A DNA stretch of 64,000 nucleotides, taken from NCBI RefSeq assembly GCF_019916025.1, contig NZ_CP079737.1, positions 2,046,001-2,110,000 of the forward strand, read 5' to 3'. Every line of letters starts with the position of its first letter. Position 1 is the first letter of the stretch. Positions 34,383 to 43,920 of this stretch are shown one piece after another. A model generated the notes under the pieces. That model ran no database searches. It was given only the letters and a program-made list of their open reading frames with translations, and was not told where the DNA came from. This stretch comes from Paraclostridium bifermentans (GTDB taxonomy: Bacteria; Bacillota; Clostridia; Peptostreptococcales; Peptostreptococcaceae). A program made the translations under genes and the position numbers.

Positions 34383-35720
34383 TTATCTATTGATTTCATT
34401 ATCTGTTTTTACATTCTCTGGATTACGTTGTTCTACATAGACTTTTACATTCTGTTGCCCTGTTCTTGCTTCAAACCATTTTTCAATATTGTCTATGTTA
34501 TTTGATAAATTTTCATCACTACTGTATATTACCAAGGTAGGAATCTCTTTAGATTTATCCTTTTCACTAATTAAATAACCTACATATACTTCATTTATTT
34601 GAGGATATATAGCCTTTAACTCTTTTGCAATTTCACTTGTACCCATTTCAGATTCCTTAATTTGTTTTTCTACTTCATTTTTACTTTTAGACTGATTGTC
34701 TATTATAAAATCACTACTTTTGTTTTTAATTTCATTTATGTATTTGTCAATATCTGAAATTTTACTTTCATCTTGCTTAACAACTAATTTTTTATCTTCA
34801 AATCCATAGTCACTTAAACTTTGTTGTAATTCTTTTAAATGATTACTAGAAATTCTTTCCCCTACTACAACTAATGTAATCGTATCATTTTTTTCACTTA
34901 TTTTTTTACTTACAACATATTGATTTCCTAATTCTTCTCTTATAAATTTATCTAAATTACTTTCATCTAGAGTTTCTTTTATCATACTAACTGCAGAAAA
35001 CATACTTGGTATTATAACAATTATAGATGCTATGATTATAAATTTTTTAACTTTTCTTTCTTTTATATTGCATATATTTATTCTTGTTGGAATGTTCAAT
35101 GCTTTTGTAACTATCACAGTTGCTATCGTTATAAAAAATCCATTTATAAAAAATAAATACCCTGCTCCAAAAAACATTCCATATTGTTTTGTAGCTAGTC
35201 CATATCCAGCTGTACAAAGTGGCGGCATAAGCGCAGTTGCTATTGCAACTCCAGGTATAACATTGCTAGCTTTATTACGAGTTATACCTATCATTCCTGC
35301 TATTCCACCTACAAAAGCTATTATAACATCCCAAATAGTAGGACTAGTTCTTGATAATATTTCACTTCCGGCTGTTGTTATTGGCGTAATTGAAAAGTAA
35401 AGTGTAGATGTTACTATACTTATTACAATTGAAATTATTAAAATTTTGAAAGCTTCTCTTAAAAGCTTCACATTATATGTCCCTACACCATACCCTATTC
35501 CTATAATTGAACCCATTAGTGGAGAGATTAACATTGCCCCTATAATAACTGCAGTCGCATTCATATTCAGCCCAACAGATGCTATTATTATTGCACAAAT
35601 TAAAATTATAAAATTTGCTCCATGCACATTCATTCCCTCTAATATATTTTCATGTATTTCTTCATGAGTAGCTTGATTTCTTGTAAATTCATATATGAAT
35701 TTCTCTTTATTTATTTTCAT
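34383..35720 (-). CDS. DUF389 (YhhQ-like/TIGR00341) membrane protein with long C-terminal domain
   Basis: The N-terminal ~230 residues are a DUF389 membrane module: ICAIIIASVGLNMNATAVII, GAMLISPLMGSIIGIGYG and VAIATALMPPLCTAGYG. A C-terminal ~190-residue soluble domain with alternating strands and helices (two similar halves around residues 260-330 and 370-425) follows. It is a single gene with GGAGG and no clear partner. Function unknown. Confidence 0.8.
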   Translation of the reverse strand: MKINKEKFIYEFTRNQATHEEIHENILEGMNVHGANFIILICAIIIASVGLNMNATAVIIGAMLISPLMGSIIGIGYGVGTYNVKLLREAFKILIISIVISIVTSTLYFSITPITTAGSEILSRTSPTIWDVIIAFVGGIAGMIGITRNKASNVIPGVAIATALMPPLCTAGYGLATKQYGMFFGAGYLFFINGFFITIATVIVTKALNIPTRINICNIKERKVKKFIIIASIIVIIPSMFSAVSMIKETLDESNLDKFIREELGNQYVVSKKISEKNDTITLVVVGERISSNHLKELQQSLSDYGFEDKKLVVKQDESKISDIDKYINEIKNKSSDFIIDNQSKSKNEVEKQIKESEMGTSEIAKELKAIYPQINEVYVGYLISEKDKSKEIPTLVIYSSDENLSNNIDNIEKWFEARTGQQNVKVYVEQRNPENVKTDNEINR

Positions 35721-35885
35721 TGAATTGCCTCCTACAAAGTATATATATAATTATGTCAATTAACCTCGTTTTTAATTTACTACAATAGGAAAATTTATAC
35801 AAGTTTATACCTTAATGTTGTAATTTTTAGTAAATAGTTATATAAATCAAAAACCTTGTTAATACTAGTAGTCGGAGGTAATTTT

Positions 35886-36161
35886 ATGGAAGAATTTATG
35901 AATTTTTTAGATAGTAATTTATACCTTAATGGTTTTAAAATGATTCAACTAAGTAGCAATAAAATTCTTATATTTAAATCTTTTAGTAAATATTCTAAAT
36001 GTATTTATATAGATATTATCGACGATATAATACAAGTAAAAATAGATAAAATTTTTGATGTCTATGGATTTTATAATGGAATTGAACGTTTAATGATTCC
36101 TAGAAATTCTTTTAACGATATGAAAAGTTCATTAAACTATATTCAAAAAAATTGCAGATAA
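35886..36161 (+). CDS. Hypothetical protein (91 aa)
   Basis: I start at the ATG 35886, which has GGAGGT 6 bases upstream, rather than the longer frame from 35856. The protein alternates hydrophobic and charged residues (SNKILIFKSFSKYSKCIYID) as in a small beta-sheet domain. No family recognised and no signal peptide. A good terminator follows. Confidence 0.6.
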   Translation: MEEFMNFLDSNLYLNGFKMIQLSSNKILIFKSFSKYSKCIYIDIIDDIIQVKIDKIFDVYGFYNGIERLMIPRNSFNDMKSSLNYIQKNCR

Positions 36162-36192
36162 AAAAAGACCTCTAAATTAAGAGGTCTTTTTC
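36160..36192. terminator. Bidirectional terminator
   Basis: AAAAAGACCTCTTAAT-type arms between convergent genes; T-runs both sides. Confidence 0.88.
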
Positions 36193-36217
36193 TTTATTAT
36201 TATAATATTATAATTCC

Positions 36218-37060
36218 TTATTTTAAACATGCTATTCCTAAAACGCTAGGTCCTGAATGACAAGAAACACAAGCTCCTATTCTGAAAGGATATACATTTC
36301 TTGGCTCTAACTCTTCTTTTACTTTTTCCATAAATTTCTTATGTTCGTTTACATCATCACCATATCCAACATAGACATCTTTGTCTGAAAAATCTTCACC
36401 AATTTCTGATCTAAGTTGTTCTATTAATGAAGGTATTATTTTCTTGCTACCTCTTACTTGAGTCTTTTGCTTAACTAAACCATCTTCTATTTTTAATATT
36501 GGTTTTATATTAAGTAAAGTTCCTATAGCAGCTTTAGTTCCTGATATTCTTCCACCTTTTTGTAGGTAGTCTAATGAATCAACAGAGAAAAATACATTTA
36601 CCTTTTCCTTTTCTTCTTCTAATTTATTCATTATTTTATCTATATCATATCCTTCAGTTGCCATTTTAGCAGCTTCACCTATTAAAATTCCACCGCCTAT
36701 AGAAAGTCCATATGTATCAAATATATAAACCTCTCCCTCAATATCATTTTTAGCTATCATAGCTGATTGATATGTTCCAGATGCAGCAGATGAACCCGCT
36801 AAGTATAAAACTTTCTTACCTTCATTTATGTACTTTTCAAAAGTTTCTTTAAATGTAGCATATGTAATTTGAGATGTAGATGGTATATTCTCACTACTTC
36901 TTAGTAATTTGTAAAATTCATCTTCACCTATGTCTACTCCTGCTTTATACTCTTTTCCTTCAAATATTATAGTTGTTGGCAGTACCTCTATATCGTATGT
37001 TTTCATTATATTCTCGGGTACATCATTCATTGTATCACATAGTATTTTTATATTACTCAT
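36218..37060 (-). CDS. DegV family fatty-acid-binding protein
   Basis: The 280-residue protein has DegV features: ILCDTMNDVPENIMKTYDIE, TSQITYATFKETFEK, and VDSLDYLQKGGRISGTKAAI, and ends GACVSCHSGPSVLGIACLK near the C-terminal lipid-binding segment. DegV proteins (FakB-type) bind fatty acids and can supply the FakA kinase. No fakA is in the window. Single gene with its own start site GGGAG. Confidence 0.88.
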   Translation of the reverse strand: MSNIKILCDTMNDVPENIMKTYDIEVLPTTIIFEGKEYKAGVDIGEDEFYKLLRSSENIPSTSQITYATFKETFEKYINEGKKVLYLAGSSAASGTYQSAMIAKNDIEGEVYIFDTYGLSIGGGILIGEAAKMATEGYDIDKIMNKLEEEKEKVNVFFSVDSLDYLQKGGRISGTKAAIGTLLNIKPILKIEDGLVKQKTQVRGSKKIIPSLIEQLRSEIGEDFSDKDVYVGYGDDVNEHKKFMEKVKEELEPRNVYPFRIGACVSCHSGPSVLGIACLK

Positions 37061-37204
37061 TATATAAACTCCCTTTGTAAAAAGTAACTTAATTTCATTC
37101 TAAAATAATTATACATGTATATGAGTTTAATATCAAACTTTATTAATGTTTTAATATGTATTATTTTTAACTATTAACTTACTAAGTTAATGTAAATTAT
37201 AAAG

Positions 37205-37245
37205 AAACTTCTAGACTTTTTAATTTTAAAAAGTCTAGAAGTTTA
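37205..37245 (-). terminator. Terminator after tyrS
   Basis: AAACTTCTAGACTTTTTAA and its mirror form a long stem with T-rich flanks. Confidence 0.9.
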
Positions 37246-37262
37246 AATAAATATTTAAATTA

Positions 37263-38468
37263 TTATTTTAAGCATATTTTAATAAATTTTTTCTTTCCTA
37301 CTTGAACTATCATAGTATCATTTATCTTTACATTCTTTATATCATCTAGTTTTTCATTATTAACTTTAACCCCGCCTTGTGTTATAAGTCTTCTAACTTC
37401 GCTTTTGCTGCTTACTAATTTATTTTTAACTAACTCATCGATTAAGTCAAATTCAGATTTTAATACTTCTACAGTTTTTATATCATTAGGTATTTGCCCT
37501 TTTTGAAAAACTTCTTTAAATCTATTTTCAGCCTCAATAGCTTTTTCTTCTTCATGGTATAGTTTAACTATTTCTTTAGCTAGGTTCATTTTTATATCTC
37601 TAGGATTTACTCTATTTTCTTCTAGTTCTAACTTAATCTTATCTACTATATCAGGATGAATGTCTGTTACTAATTCAAAGTATTTTATTATAAGTTCATC
37701 AGGTATCGTCATAGCTTTTTCATACATTATATTAGCTTGTTCATCTATTCCAATGTAATTTCCTAAACTTTTACTCATTTTATCTTTACCCTCTAATCCT
37801 TCAAGTAGTGGCATAAATATAGTTACTTGAGGTTCTTGATTAAATTCTTTTTGTAATGATCTTCCCATTAATACATTAAATCTTTGATCAGTTCCTCCTA
37901 ATTCTATATCCGCTTTTATCTCAACTGAATCAAATCCTTGCATTAGAGGGTAGAAAAATTCATGTAAAGATATTGGAGTTTGACTTTCATATCTTTTTTT
38001 AAAGTCTTCTCTTTCAAGCATTCTAGCTACTGTAGTAGTAGCGGCTAAACTTATAGCCTCCTCAAAACTTAACTTTGATAACCACTTACTATTAAAAACA
38101 ATTTCTGTTTTTTCTTTATCTAGTACTTTTAAAATTTGTTCTTCATACGTCTTAGCATTTTCTAATACTTGCTCTGTACTAAGAGCCTTTCTAGCCTTAG
38201 ATTTTCCTGTAGGATCTCCTATTTTACCTGTAAAATCTCCTATAATTATAATTACTTTATGACCTAGGTCCTGTAACTGTTTCATCTTTCTCAGTACAAC
38301 AGTGTGTCCTAAGTGTATATCCGGTGCACTAGGGTCTAATCCTAGTTTAACCACCATAGGTTTATTTTCTTTTTGAGATTTTTCTAATTTATTTTTAAGG
38401 TCTTCTATTCCTATTATTTCATCTACACCTTTAGATATTATTCTTATTTGTTCATCTATACTTTTCAT
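37263..38468 (-). CDS. tyrS: Tyrosyl-tRNA synthetase (TyrZ type)
   Basis: The 401-residue class Ic synthetase has the HIGH-like motif DIHLGHTVVLRK near residue 50 and KMSKS in GKDKMSKSLGN near 235, with a C-terminal S4 RNA-binding domain (SEVRRLITQGGVKVNNEKL). It charges tRNA-Tyr. A T-box leader with a UAC specifier controls it. The protein looks like the TyrZ form, which lacks the longer N-terminal insertion of TyrS. Confidence 0.95.
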   Translation of the reverse strand: MKSIDEQIRIISKGVDEIIGIEDLKNKLEKSQKENKPMVVKLGLDPSAPDIHLGHTVVLRKMKQLQDLGHKVIIIIGDFTGKIGDPTGKSKARKALSTEQVLENAKTYEEQILKVLDKEKTEIVFNSKWLSKLSFEEAISLAATTTVARMLEREDFKKRYESQTPISLHEFFYPLMQGFDSVEIKADIELGGTDQRFNVLMGRSLQKEFNQEPQVTIFMPLLEGLEGKDKMSKSLGNYIGIDEQANIMYEKAMTIPDELIIKYFELVTDIHPDIVDKIKLELEENRVNPRDIKMNLAKEIVKLYHEEEKAIEAENRFKEVFQKGQIPNDIKTVEVLKSEFDLIDELVKNKLVSSKSEVRRLITQGGVKVNNEKLDDIKNVKINDTMIVQVGKKKFIKICLK

Positions 38469-38545
38469 AATTAATCCTCCTTAAAATTTTATATAAATTA
38501 ATTTTTAAGGATGGGAGCTTAAATATTATACGGCGCCAATACAAT

Positions 38546-38825
38546 AAAAAAACTCCCGTCCTTATAAAAAGGACGAGAGTATTACTCACGTGTTACCACC
38601 TTAATTCATCATTATCTCGCAATAATGACCTCTTCAAGTACGCCAACTTGTTGGGATACTCTAGCACTATAACGTGTGCAAAATCCGGCAACTGCCTACT
38701 GGTTGTTATCTTTCGGAGTGCAGCTCAGAGATGTATTCAAGCTAAATTATCTTTTGCCCCTCTCACCAACCGGGTACTCTCTGTAAAGATTCCATTAACC
38801 TTACTCTTTCTCGTCAAAGCTTTTT
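38546..38825 (-). promoter_or_regulatory. T-box leader of tyrS with Tyr (UAC) specifier
   Basis: On the minus strand: AGAGAG and GGTTGGTG stem I signals, specifier UAC at 38733-38735 (TTGAATACATCTCTGAGCTG), AGTAGG, the T-box AAGGTGGTAACACG (38589-38602) and terminator arms ACTCTCGTCC / GGACGGGAGT with a T-run. The specifier agrees with the downstream tyrosyl-tRNA synthetase, which checks the alignment I used for the Met leader. Confidence 0.92.
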
Positions 38826-38913
38826 TTATAATTACTTATTTTTATAATATGACTTTTTAATATATTTTGTCAATACTTTTTGAAAATATTCATAATTATT
38901 GAAATTTATAAAT

Positions 38914-39054
38914 TTAATAATCATCATACTTATCCCAGTCTTCTTCTTGTTTCTCTTTTTTTCTTTCTATAACCTTTAAGATAAGTAATATTATACTTCC
39001 AACTATGATAGCTACATATGCACATATAACTATCATTCCTATAAAATATAACAA
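38914..39054 (-). CDS. Small single-pass membrane protein (about 46 aa)
   Basis: The frame starts with TTG at 39054, one base after the YbjQ stop, or with ATG at 39036 (40 residues). It has one hydrophobic helix (MIVICAYVAIIVGSIILLIL) and a charged tail KVIERKKEKQEEDWDKYDDY. Position directly after the YbjQ gene suggests translational coupling. No family recognised; only moderate support because the site for the TTG start is weak. Confidence 0.5.
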   Translation of the reverse strand: MLYFIGMIVICAYVAIIVGSIILLILKVIERKKEKQEEDWDKYDDY

Positions 39055-39055
39055 T

Positions 39056-39379
39056 TTATTTTTCTTCCTCTATAACTACAGCAGTTCCATAAGCTAGCAT
39101 CTCTGCTGCTCCTTGCATAACTGCTGCTGATGTTAATCTAAATCCTATTATAGCATTAGCTCCTTTGTTTTCTGCATCTTCAACCATTCTTCCTATAGCT
39201 ACTTTTCTAGCTTCTTCTAGCATTTCATCATATCCTTTTAGCTCTCCACCAACTATTTGCTTAAAACTTGCTCCAATATCTTTTCCTATATGTTTTGCCC
39301 TTATTGTACTACCTTTAACCAATCCAACAACTTCTATAATTTTTTTCCCTGGAACACTTTCAATTGTTAATACCTGCAT
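39056..39379 (-). CDS. YbjQ family (UPF0145) heavy-metal-binding-domain protein
   Basis: The 107-residue protein has the YbjQ-type start ESVPGKKIIEVVGLVKGST, then GGELKGYDEMLEEARKVAIG and NAIIGFRLTSAAV, and the terminal ELMLAYGTAV-like strand (EMLAYGTAVVIEEE). Family members form pentameric beta-rich discs. The function is unknown despite the database name. AGTAGGT precedes the ATG. Confidence 0.9.
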   Translation of the reverse strand: MQVLTIESVPGKKIIEVVGLVKGSTIRAKHIGKDIGASFKQIVGGELKGYDEMLEEARKVAIGRMVEDAENKGANAIIGFRLTSAAVMQGAAEMLAYGTAVVIEEEK

Positions 39380-39490
39380 ATCAATACCTACTTTTAGTTA
39401 TTGCTAACTTACTATATATTATATTTTTTACTTCATACATTAATTCTAGCATATTGTGGAAAATTAAGTGTTTATAATGTTTTTTAATAA

Positions 39491-39521
39491 AACAGAGCTA
39501 CTCCATTTCGAAGTAGCTCTA
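39491..39521 (-). terminator. Terminator of the betaine-reductase operon
   Basis: AGAGCTACTcC / GAAGTAGCTCT arms around a short loop, T-run on the minus strand, just past the BCCT gene. Confidence 0.8.
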
Positions 39522-39527
39522 ATCTAT

Positions 39528-41057
39528 TTATTTACTAATTTCCTTTTCTTCTTTTTCATTTAGATTTTCTTTTCTGAGTTCTTTAACTAATGCAATGCAT
39601 GCTAATATCATTATAAATATAAATGGAAATGCAGCAATTAGAGATGAGGTCTGAAGTGCATTTAGACCTCCCGTTAACAAAAGTACTACAGCTAAAAAAG
39701 ATTGTAACAGACCTAGCATTATTTTTTTTCTGTTACTTGGATTTAAATCTCCTTGTGATGTAAACATTCCTAAAACAAATGTAGCTGAATTTGCTGATGT
39801 TATAAAGAATGTAATTAAAAGTATTATTGTTATAATAGATATTATAAACCCAAAGTTGTAATTACTAAGTACTGAAAAAAATGCAGTAGATACATCAGAT
39901 GCTATATTTTCAATTGCTGAAAGTTCTAATCCCTTTCCAAAAGATAGATTAATTCCTAGGTTGCCAAATATTGCAAAGAATATAAAAGATGCAATTGCTG
40001 GAGCTCCCATTACCCCTACTATAAATTCTCTTATAGTTCTTCCCTTTGAAATTCTAGCTATAAAGGTCCCTACAAAAGGAGCCCAAGCTATCCACCATGC
40101 CCAATAAAATACCGTCCACTTATTTGTCCAAGTATTGTCAGAATATGCTCCTATTGCTAAACTATCTGATAATATATTTTGGGCGTAGCTTCCTAGTGAA
40201 TTTGTAAAACTATTTATTATTTCTAATGTAGGCCCTACTAAAAAAGCCGCAGCAGTTACTATAAGCGCTAGTATTAAATTTAAATCGGATACTTTTTTTA
40301 TTCCTTTATCTACTCCCGATACAGCTGTAGCTATAAATACAAAAGTTGTTATAGCAATTATAATTATTTGAGTAATAGCGTTATTAGGCACATTAAACAA
40401 ATAACTAAGTCCACTATTTATTTGCATAGTTCCAAGTCCCAAAGATGTAGCTATACCTGCTATAGTTGCAAATACAGCAAGCACATCTATTGTTATTCCT
40501 ATCCATCCATTTATCTTTTTTCCTATTACAGGTTCTAATATTGAACTTATCAACCCTGATTTTCCTTTCCTAAACTGAAAGTACGCAAGAGACAATCCAA
40601 TTATACTATACCCTGCCCAAGGGTGTATTCCCCAATGAAGAAATGATGATTTTATTGCAAAATCAGCAGCTTCTATGCTTCCAGGTGCTATGTTTCCTTT
40701 TGGTGAAACAAAGTGAGATAATGGTTCTGCTACTCCCCAAAATATTAGACCAATACCCATTCCAGCTCCAAATAACATTGCAAACCATGATGATGTTGAG
40801 TACTCCGGTTTAGAATCATCTGGACCTAATTTTATATTTCCATATTTGCTTAAAGCTAACCATATTGCAAATATTACAAACAATAGCATTGATATTAAAT
40901 ATAGCCAGCCAAACTTACTTGTCAAAAAACTTAATGCTGCATCTGCTGCCTTTGAAAAACTTTCACTTGATATCACTGCCCATAAACACATAGGTAATAC
41001 TATCAATAACGAAATATAAAATACTCTATTATCCTCTTTTTTGACTGTATTTTTCAT
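39528..41057 (-). CDS. BCCT-family betaine/carnitine/choline transporter
   Basis: A 509-residue transporter with 12 expected membrane helices. The BCCT tryptophan-rich motif is present (WTVFYWAWWIAWAPFVGTFI in TM8) along with the GAGMGIGLIFWGVAEPLSHF stretch near residue 95. The family imports betaine, choline or carnitine with sodium or protons. It is the last gene of the GrdI-GrdH-like operon, so betaine import to feed a betaine reductase is the natural reading. Confidence 0.92.
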   Translation of the reverse strand: MKNTVKKEDNRVFYISLLIVLPMCLWAVISSESFSKAADAALSFLTSKFGWLYLISMLLFVIFAIWLALSKYGNIKLGPDDSKPEYSTSSWFAMLFGAGMGIGLIFWGVAEPLSHFVSPKGNIAPGSIEAADFAIKSSFLHWGIHPWAGYSIIGLSLAYFQFRKGKSGLISSILEPVIGKKINGWIGITIDVLAVFATIAGIATSLGLGTMQINSGLSYLFNVPNNAITQIIIIAITTFVFIATAVSGVDKGIKKVSDLNLILALIVTAAAFLVGPTLEIINSFTNSLGSYAQNILSDSLAIGAYSDNTWTNKWTVFYWAWWIAWAPFVGTFIARISKGRTIREFIVGVMGAPAIASFIFFAIFGNLGINLSFGKGLELSAIENIASDVSTAFFSVLSNYNFGFIISIITIILLITFFITSANSATFVLGMFTSQGDLNPSNRKKIMLGLLQSFLAVVLLLTGGLNALQTSSLIAAFPFIFIMILACIALVKELRKENLNEKEEKEISK

Positions 41058-41096
41058 ATTTATCCTCCTAATTTTTAGTTTTTACATTGATAAATA

Positions 41097-42404
41097 TTAA
41101 TTTTTAAATACAGTTTGTTCTTCTATATCTGTAGTTAACGCTTTTAATGCTGTCCCTACCATCTTATATCTTAGTTTAAATTGTTCAGCTTTAGATTTTG
41201 AAGGATCTCCAAGAGGATATGGTATTGATATTGTAGGTACTATTCTATTAGATCCTACAGTTTTTGCAACAGGTATTAAATTGCACATTTGGACAATTGG
41301 AAAACCTACTTTTTCAAATTCTTTTACCATCGTTGCTCCACAACGAGTACAAGTGCCTCATGTAGAAACCATTATTATAGCATCAACTTTAGCTTCTTGT
41401 AGATAAGGAATTATTTCATTTGCCATCTTTGCAGCTTCTGCTTGAGTAGTCCCAGTCCCAACTGTTGAATAAAAGTATTCATGCAATTTACCTATTACTT
41501 CCTCATTTTCATAAGTTTTAAGAGCATCTATAGGTGTTATTACATCTGGATCATCATCAGCTACAGCTGGATCGAATCCTGCATGTATTGTTTTATAAAC
41601 TCCACTTTTCAAATCATCAGTGTTTGATATATCATATCTTCCCCATCTAGTAGCTGATGCTGATTGTATTCTATCTGGATTATCAACCGGCACTATTCCA
41701 CCCGTATTTACTAATGCTATCGTTGCTTTACTTAATTCTTTAATAGCTGGAGCTATTGCCACTTTATCTATTTTAGGTATAGGTAGCTCAGTTTCATAAC
41801 TTTCATTATTTAATTTCTTTATAATCATTTCAACAGCCCTATCAGCTGCCATTTTTTCATCTTCAATCCAAACTTGATGTCTACTTCCCCTTCCAAAATA
41901 CCCTTCTGTTTTCGAATCTAATATAGCTTCATTTTTTAATATTTTGTTAGCTATTTTTGCCATGTTCGCTAAATCATGTCTCATCTTTCCAGCACTATTT
42001 CCACCATGTAAAATGTACATATATTTTTTAAACATATCAACACCTGGATTTTCTTCATGCATTGAAGTAACTACAGGTTTATTTAGTTTCTCTTTTACTG
42101 CTTTACATATTTGTCCACATGCAACTCCATATCTTCCTGCTTGAAATGCTGGTCCAGCTATGAATATATCAAAGTCTTTATCTTTTAAAAATTCAATTAT
42201 AACTTCTACCGCTTCATCTGTATTTGATCCCATAAAGTTATCCCCACATATTATAGTATGAGTAACCATAGTATCTTCTAATAGTTTCTCCATCTGAATT
42301 GAAGGCCCTATAACCCCTTCTTTTATTTGTGGTTTAAAATCAGCTTTGTCTTCTCCTCCTATTTGCCCGAAAAATTGATTTAGGTACACTATAGCCTTTT
42401 TCAT
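41097..42404 (-). CDS. grdH: Selenoprotein B subunit of betaine (or sarcosine/glycine) reductase; UGA-encoded Sec at codon 349
   Basis: The 435-residue protein is read through an in-frame TGA at 41358-41360. The Sec sits in VSTUGTCTRCGATM, the UxxCxxC redox motif of GrdB/F/H proteins. The upstream part has KAIVYLNQFFGQIGGEDKAD and FIAGPAFQAGRYGVACGQI, standard GrdB features. A bacterial SECIS hairpin follows the UGA. These proteins take the substrate amino group as a selenoether and hand it to selenoprotein A. The neighbour BCCT transporter argues for the betaine form GrdH over sarcosine GrdF or glycine GrdB. Ordinary annotation would split it into two ORFs (41358-42404 and 41097-41330). Confidence 0.95.
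41331..41345 (-). promoter_or_regulatory. Bacterial SECIS hairpin of grdH
   Basis: On the minus strand CGTTG-TGGAG-CAACG: a perfect 5-bp stem with a 5-base loop that has G at its second position. The loop starts 18 bases after the UGA. This meets the published bSECIS description (spacing 16-37, G in the first two loop bases). Confidence 0.88.
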
Positions 42405-42421
42405 ATTTTTACCCCCTATTT

Positions 42422-43747
42422 TTAAAATTCCTTCATTGTTTTAGTTGACCATCCTAACACTTGATCTCCACAGAACATGGCATTGTTTTCCATTATAATC
42501 GACCCATCTTTTTTTACTGAAGGTCCTAGTATTTCATCATCACTCCAACCTCCTGACAACCCATCTCTTGCTAAAGCATTTAATTCTCCTATAACTTTTT
42601 CCATCGGAGGTAACTGAATAAGTTCAGAAACATTCCCACAAGATACTATCGCATCTAGCTTTTCATCTAGTGTAACTAAGGGTTGTGAGTTTCCATCTCT
42701 TCCTGTACATTCATTAGTAAGACCAACTACTTTTACCCCCTCATCTTCTAGTGCAACTATACAACCTACAAAATCAGCGTCGGGATTTCCATATCCTTCT
42801 TCTGCAACTATTGCTCCATCTGCGCCTAATGTCTTAGCAATTTGCGCTACATATATAGCAGATCGTTCCTTTTGCTCTAATGATACATTCAAGTTAGATA
42901 ATATAACCCCTAAAAAGTTCAAGCTTTTTCCATGTTCTTTATATAATCTTTTTATTACGGGTGCATTTTGTATATCATAAGTGGACCATTTTGATGAACA
43001 TGGCATAAAGCTTCCCGATACTACAGCTCCATCTAATATTTCATTTGGATGCATTAATGTTGGCACCAAGTGATTTGTGTTCCATCCATAAGTTAAATCG
43101 TTATATCCATCTTCTTCCATTTGTGATTGTAGTTGCATAACAAATACTACACTAGGAAGTCCATTAACTTTTTCACTTCTTTTTGTAATTCCCTCAAGCT
43201 CATAAACTTCTACTTCCTCTGGCTCTAATTCTTGTACACACTTCGCTATATATTCAGCTAATTTATGGCCTGCAACTCTTAAAGCATCATTTTTCTTTTG
43301 CTGTTCATTTTTTTCAAAATCTTCATTTGTATCAGCAACTAATACTATATTTTTAATTTTAGAGAAGTAAGTATACTTTGCACCTTCTCCCCCCATATCT
43401 ATTAATCCATCTTGAAATCCTCCCCAATGTTTTCCTACAACTAGCACACTACAATCTTTTAAAGCATGTGTTTTGCCATGACCACAATTTTCTAAATCGC
43501 CTGTAAAACCTGGGAATAATGCTCTATTATCTACTTTAACTCTAGGTTCTATTGCTTCTTTTACAGGACATAATCTTATCATTTCTCCAGGGTTTACAAT
43601 ATGTAAATCCGCATCTGTTATTCTTTCGTCCTCTTTAATAAGATTTAAGAGTTCCCCTTTATTTAATCTTAAAATCCCATTTTCATAACTTGTCTCATTG
43701 CTAAATTCTATATTTTTTACATAAAAGTTACCTATTTCCAATTTCAC
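42422..43747 (-). CDS. grdI: Betaine (or sarcosine/glycine) reductase substrate-binding subunit, GrdI/GrdG/GrdE type
   Basis: The 441-residue protein is the pyruvoyl-type proprotein partner of GrdB/H. It opens LEIGNFYVKNIEFSNETSYE with DADLHIVNPGEMIRLCPVKE, and holds SVLVVGKHWGGFQDGLIDMG. A conserved Cys in VVGLTNECTGRDGN is a candidate for the self-cleavage site giving the pyruvoyl group. The start codon is GTG at 43747 after AGGGGGA. It is first in the operon and followed by grdH 17 bp later. Form assignment (betaine) relies on the BCCT gene. Confidence 0.9.
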   Translation of the reverse strand: MKLEIGNFYVKNIEFSNETSYENGILRLNKGELLNLIKEDERITDADLHIVNPGEMIRLCPVKEAIEPRVKVDNRALFPGFTGDLENCGHGKTHALKDCSVLVVGKHWGGFQDGLIDMGGEGAKYTYFSKIKNIVLVADTNEDFEKNEQQKKNDALRVAGHKLAEYIAKCVQELEPEEVEVYELEGITKRSEKVNGLPSVVFVMQLQSQMEEDGYNDLTYGWNTNHLVPTLMHPNEILDGAVVSGSFMPCSSKWSTYDIQNAPVIKRLYKEHGKSLNFLGVILSNLNVSLEQKERSAIYVAQIAKTLGADGAIVAEEGYGNPDADFVGCIVALEDEGVKVVGLTNECTGRDGNSQPLVTLDEKLDAIVSCGNVSELIQLPPMEKVIGELNALARDGLSGGWSDDEILGPSVKKDGSIIMENNAMFCGDQVLGWSTKTMKEF

Positions 43748-43920
43748 AATTATTCCCCCTTCTGATTTATTACTTTGATTAAATGGTAATATATTTTTAA
43801 CAATCTTAGTTTGTAAAATTTATAATAATACATTTGATTTTTTTGTATTTTTCACAAATTTAACAAATATTTTAAAATTTCTGTTAAAATATTATTAAAT
43901 ATAGTATTGGGGGTATTTCA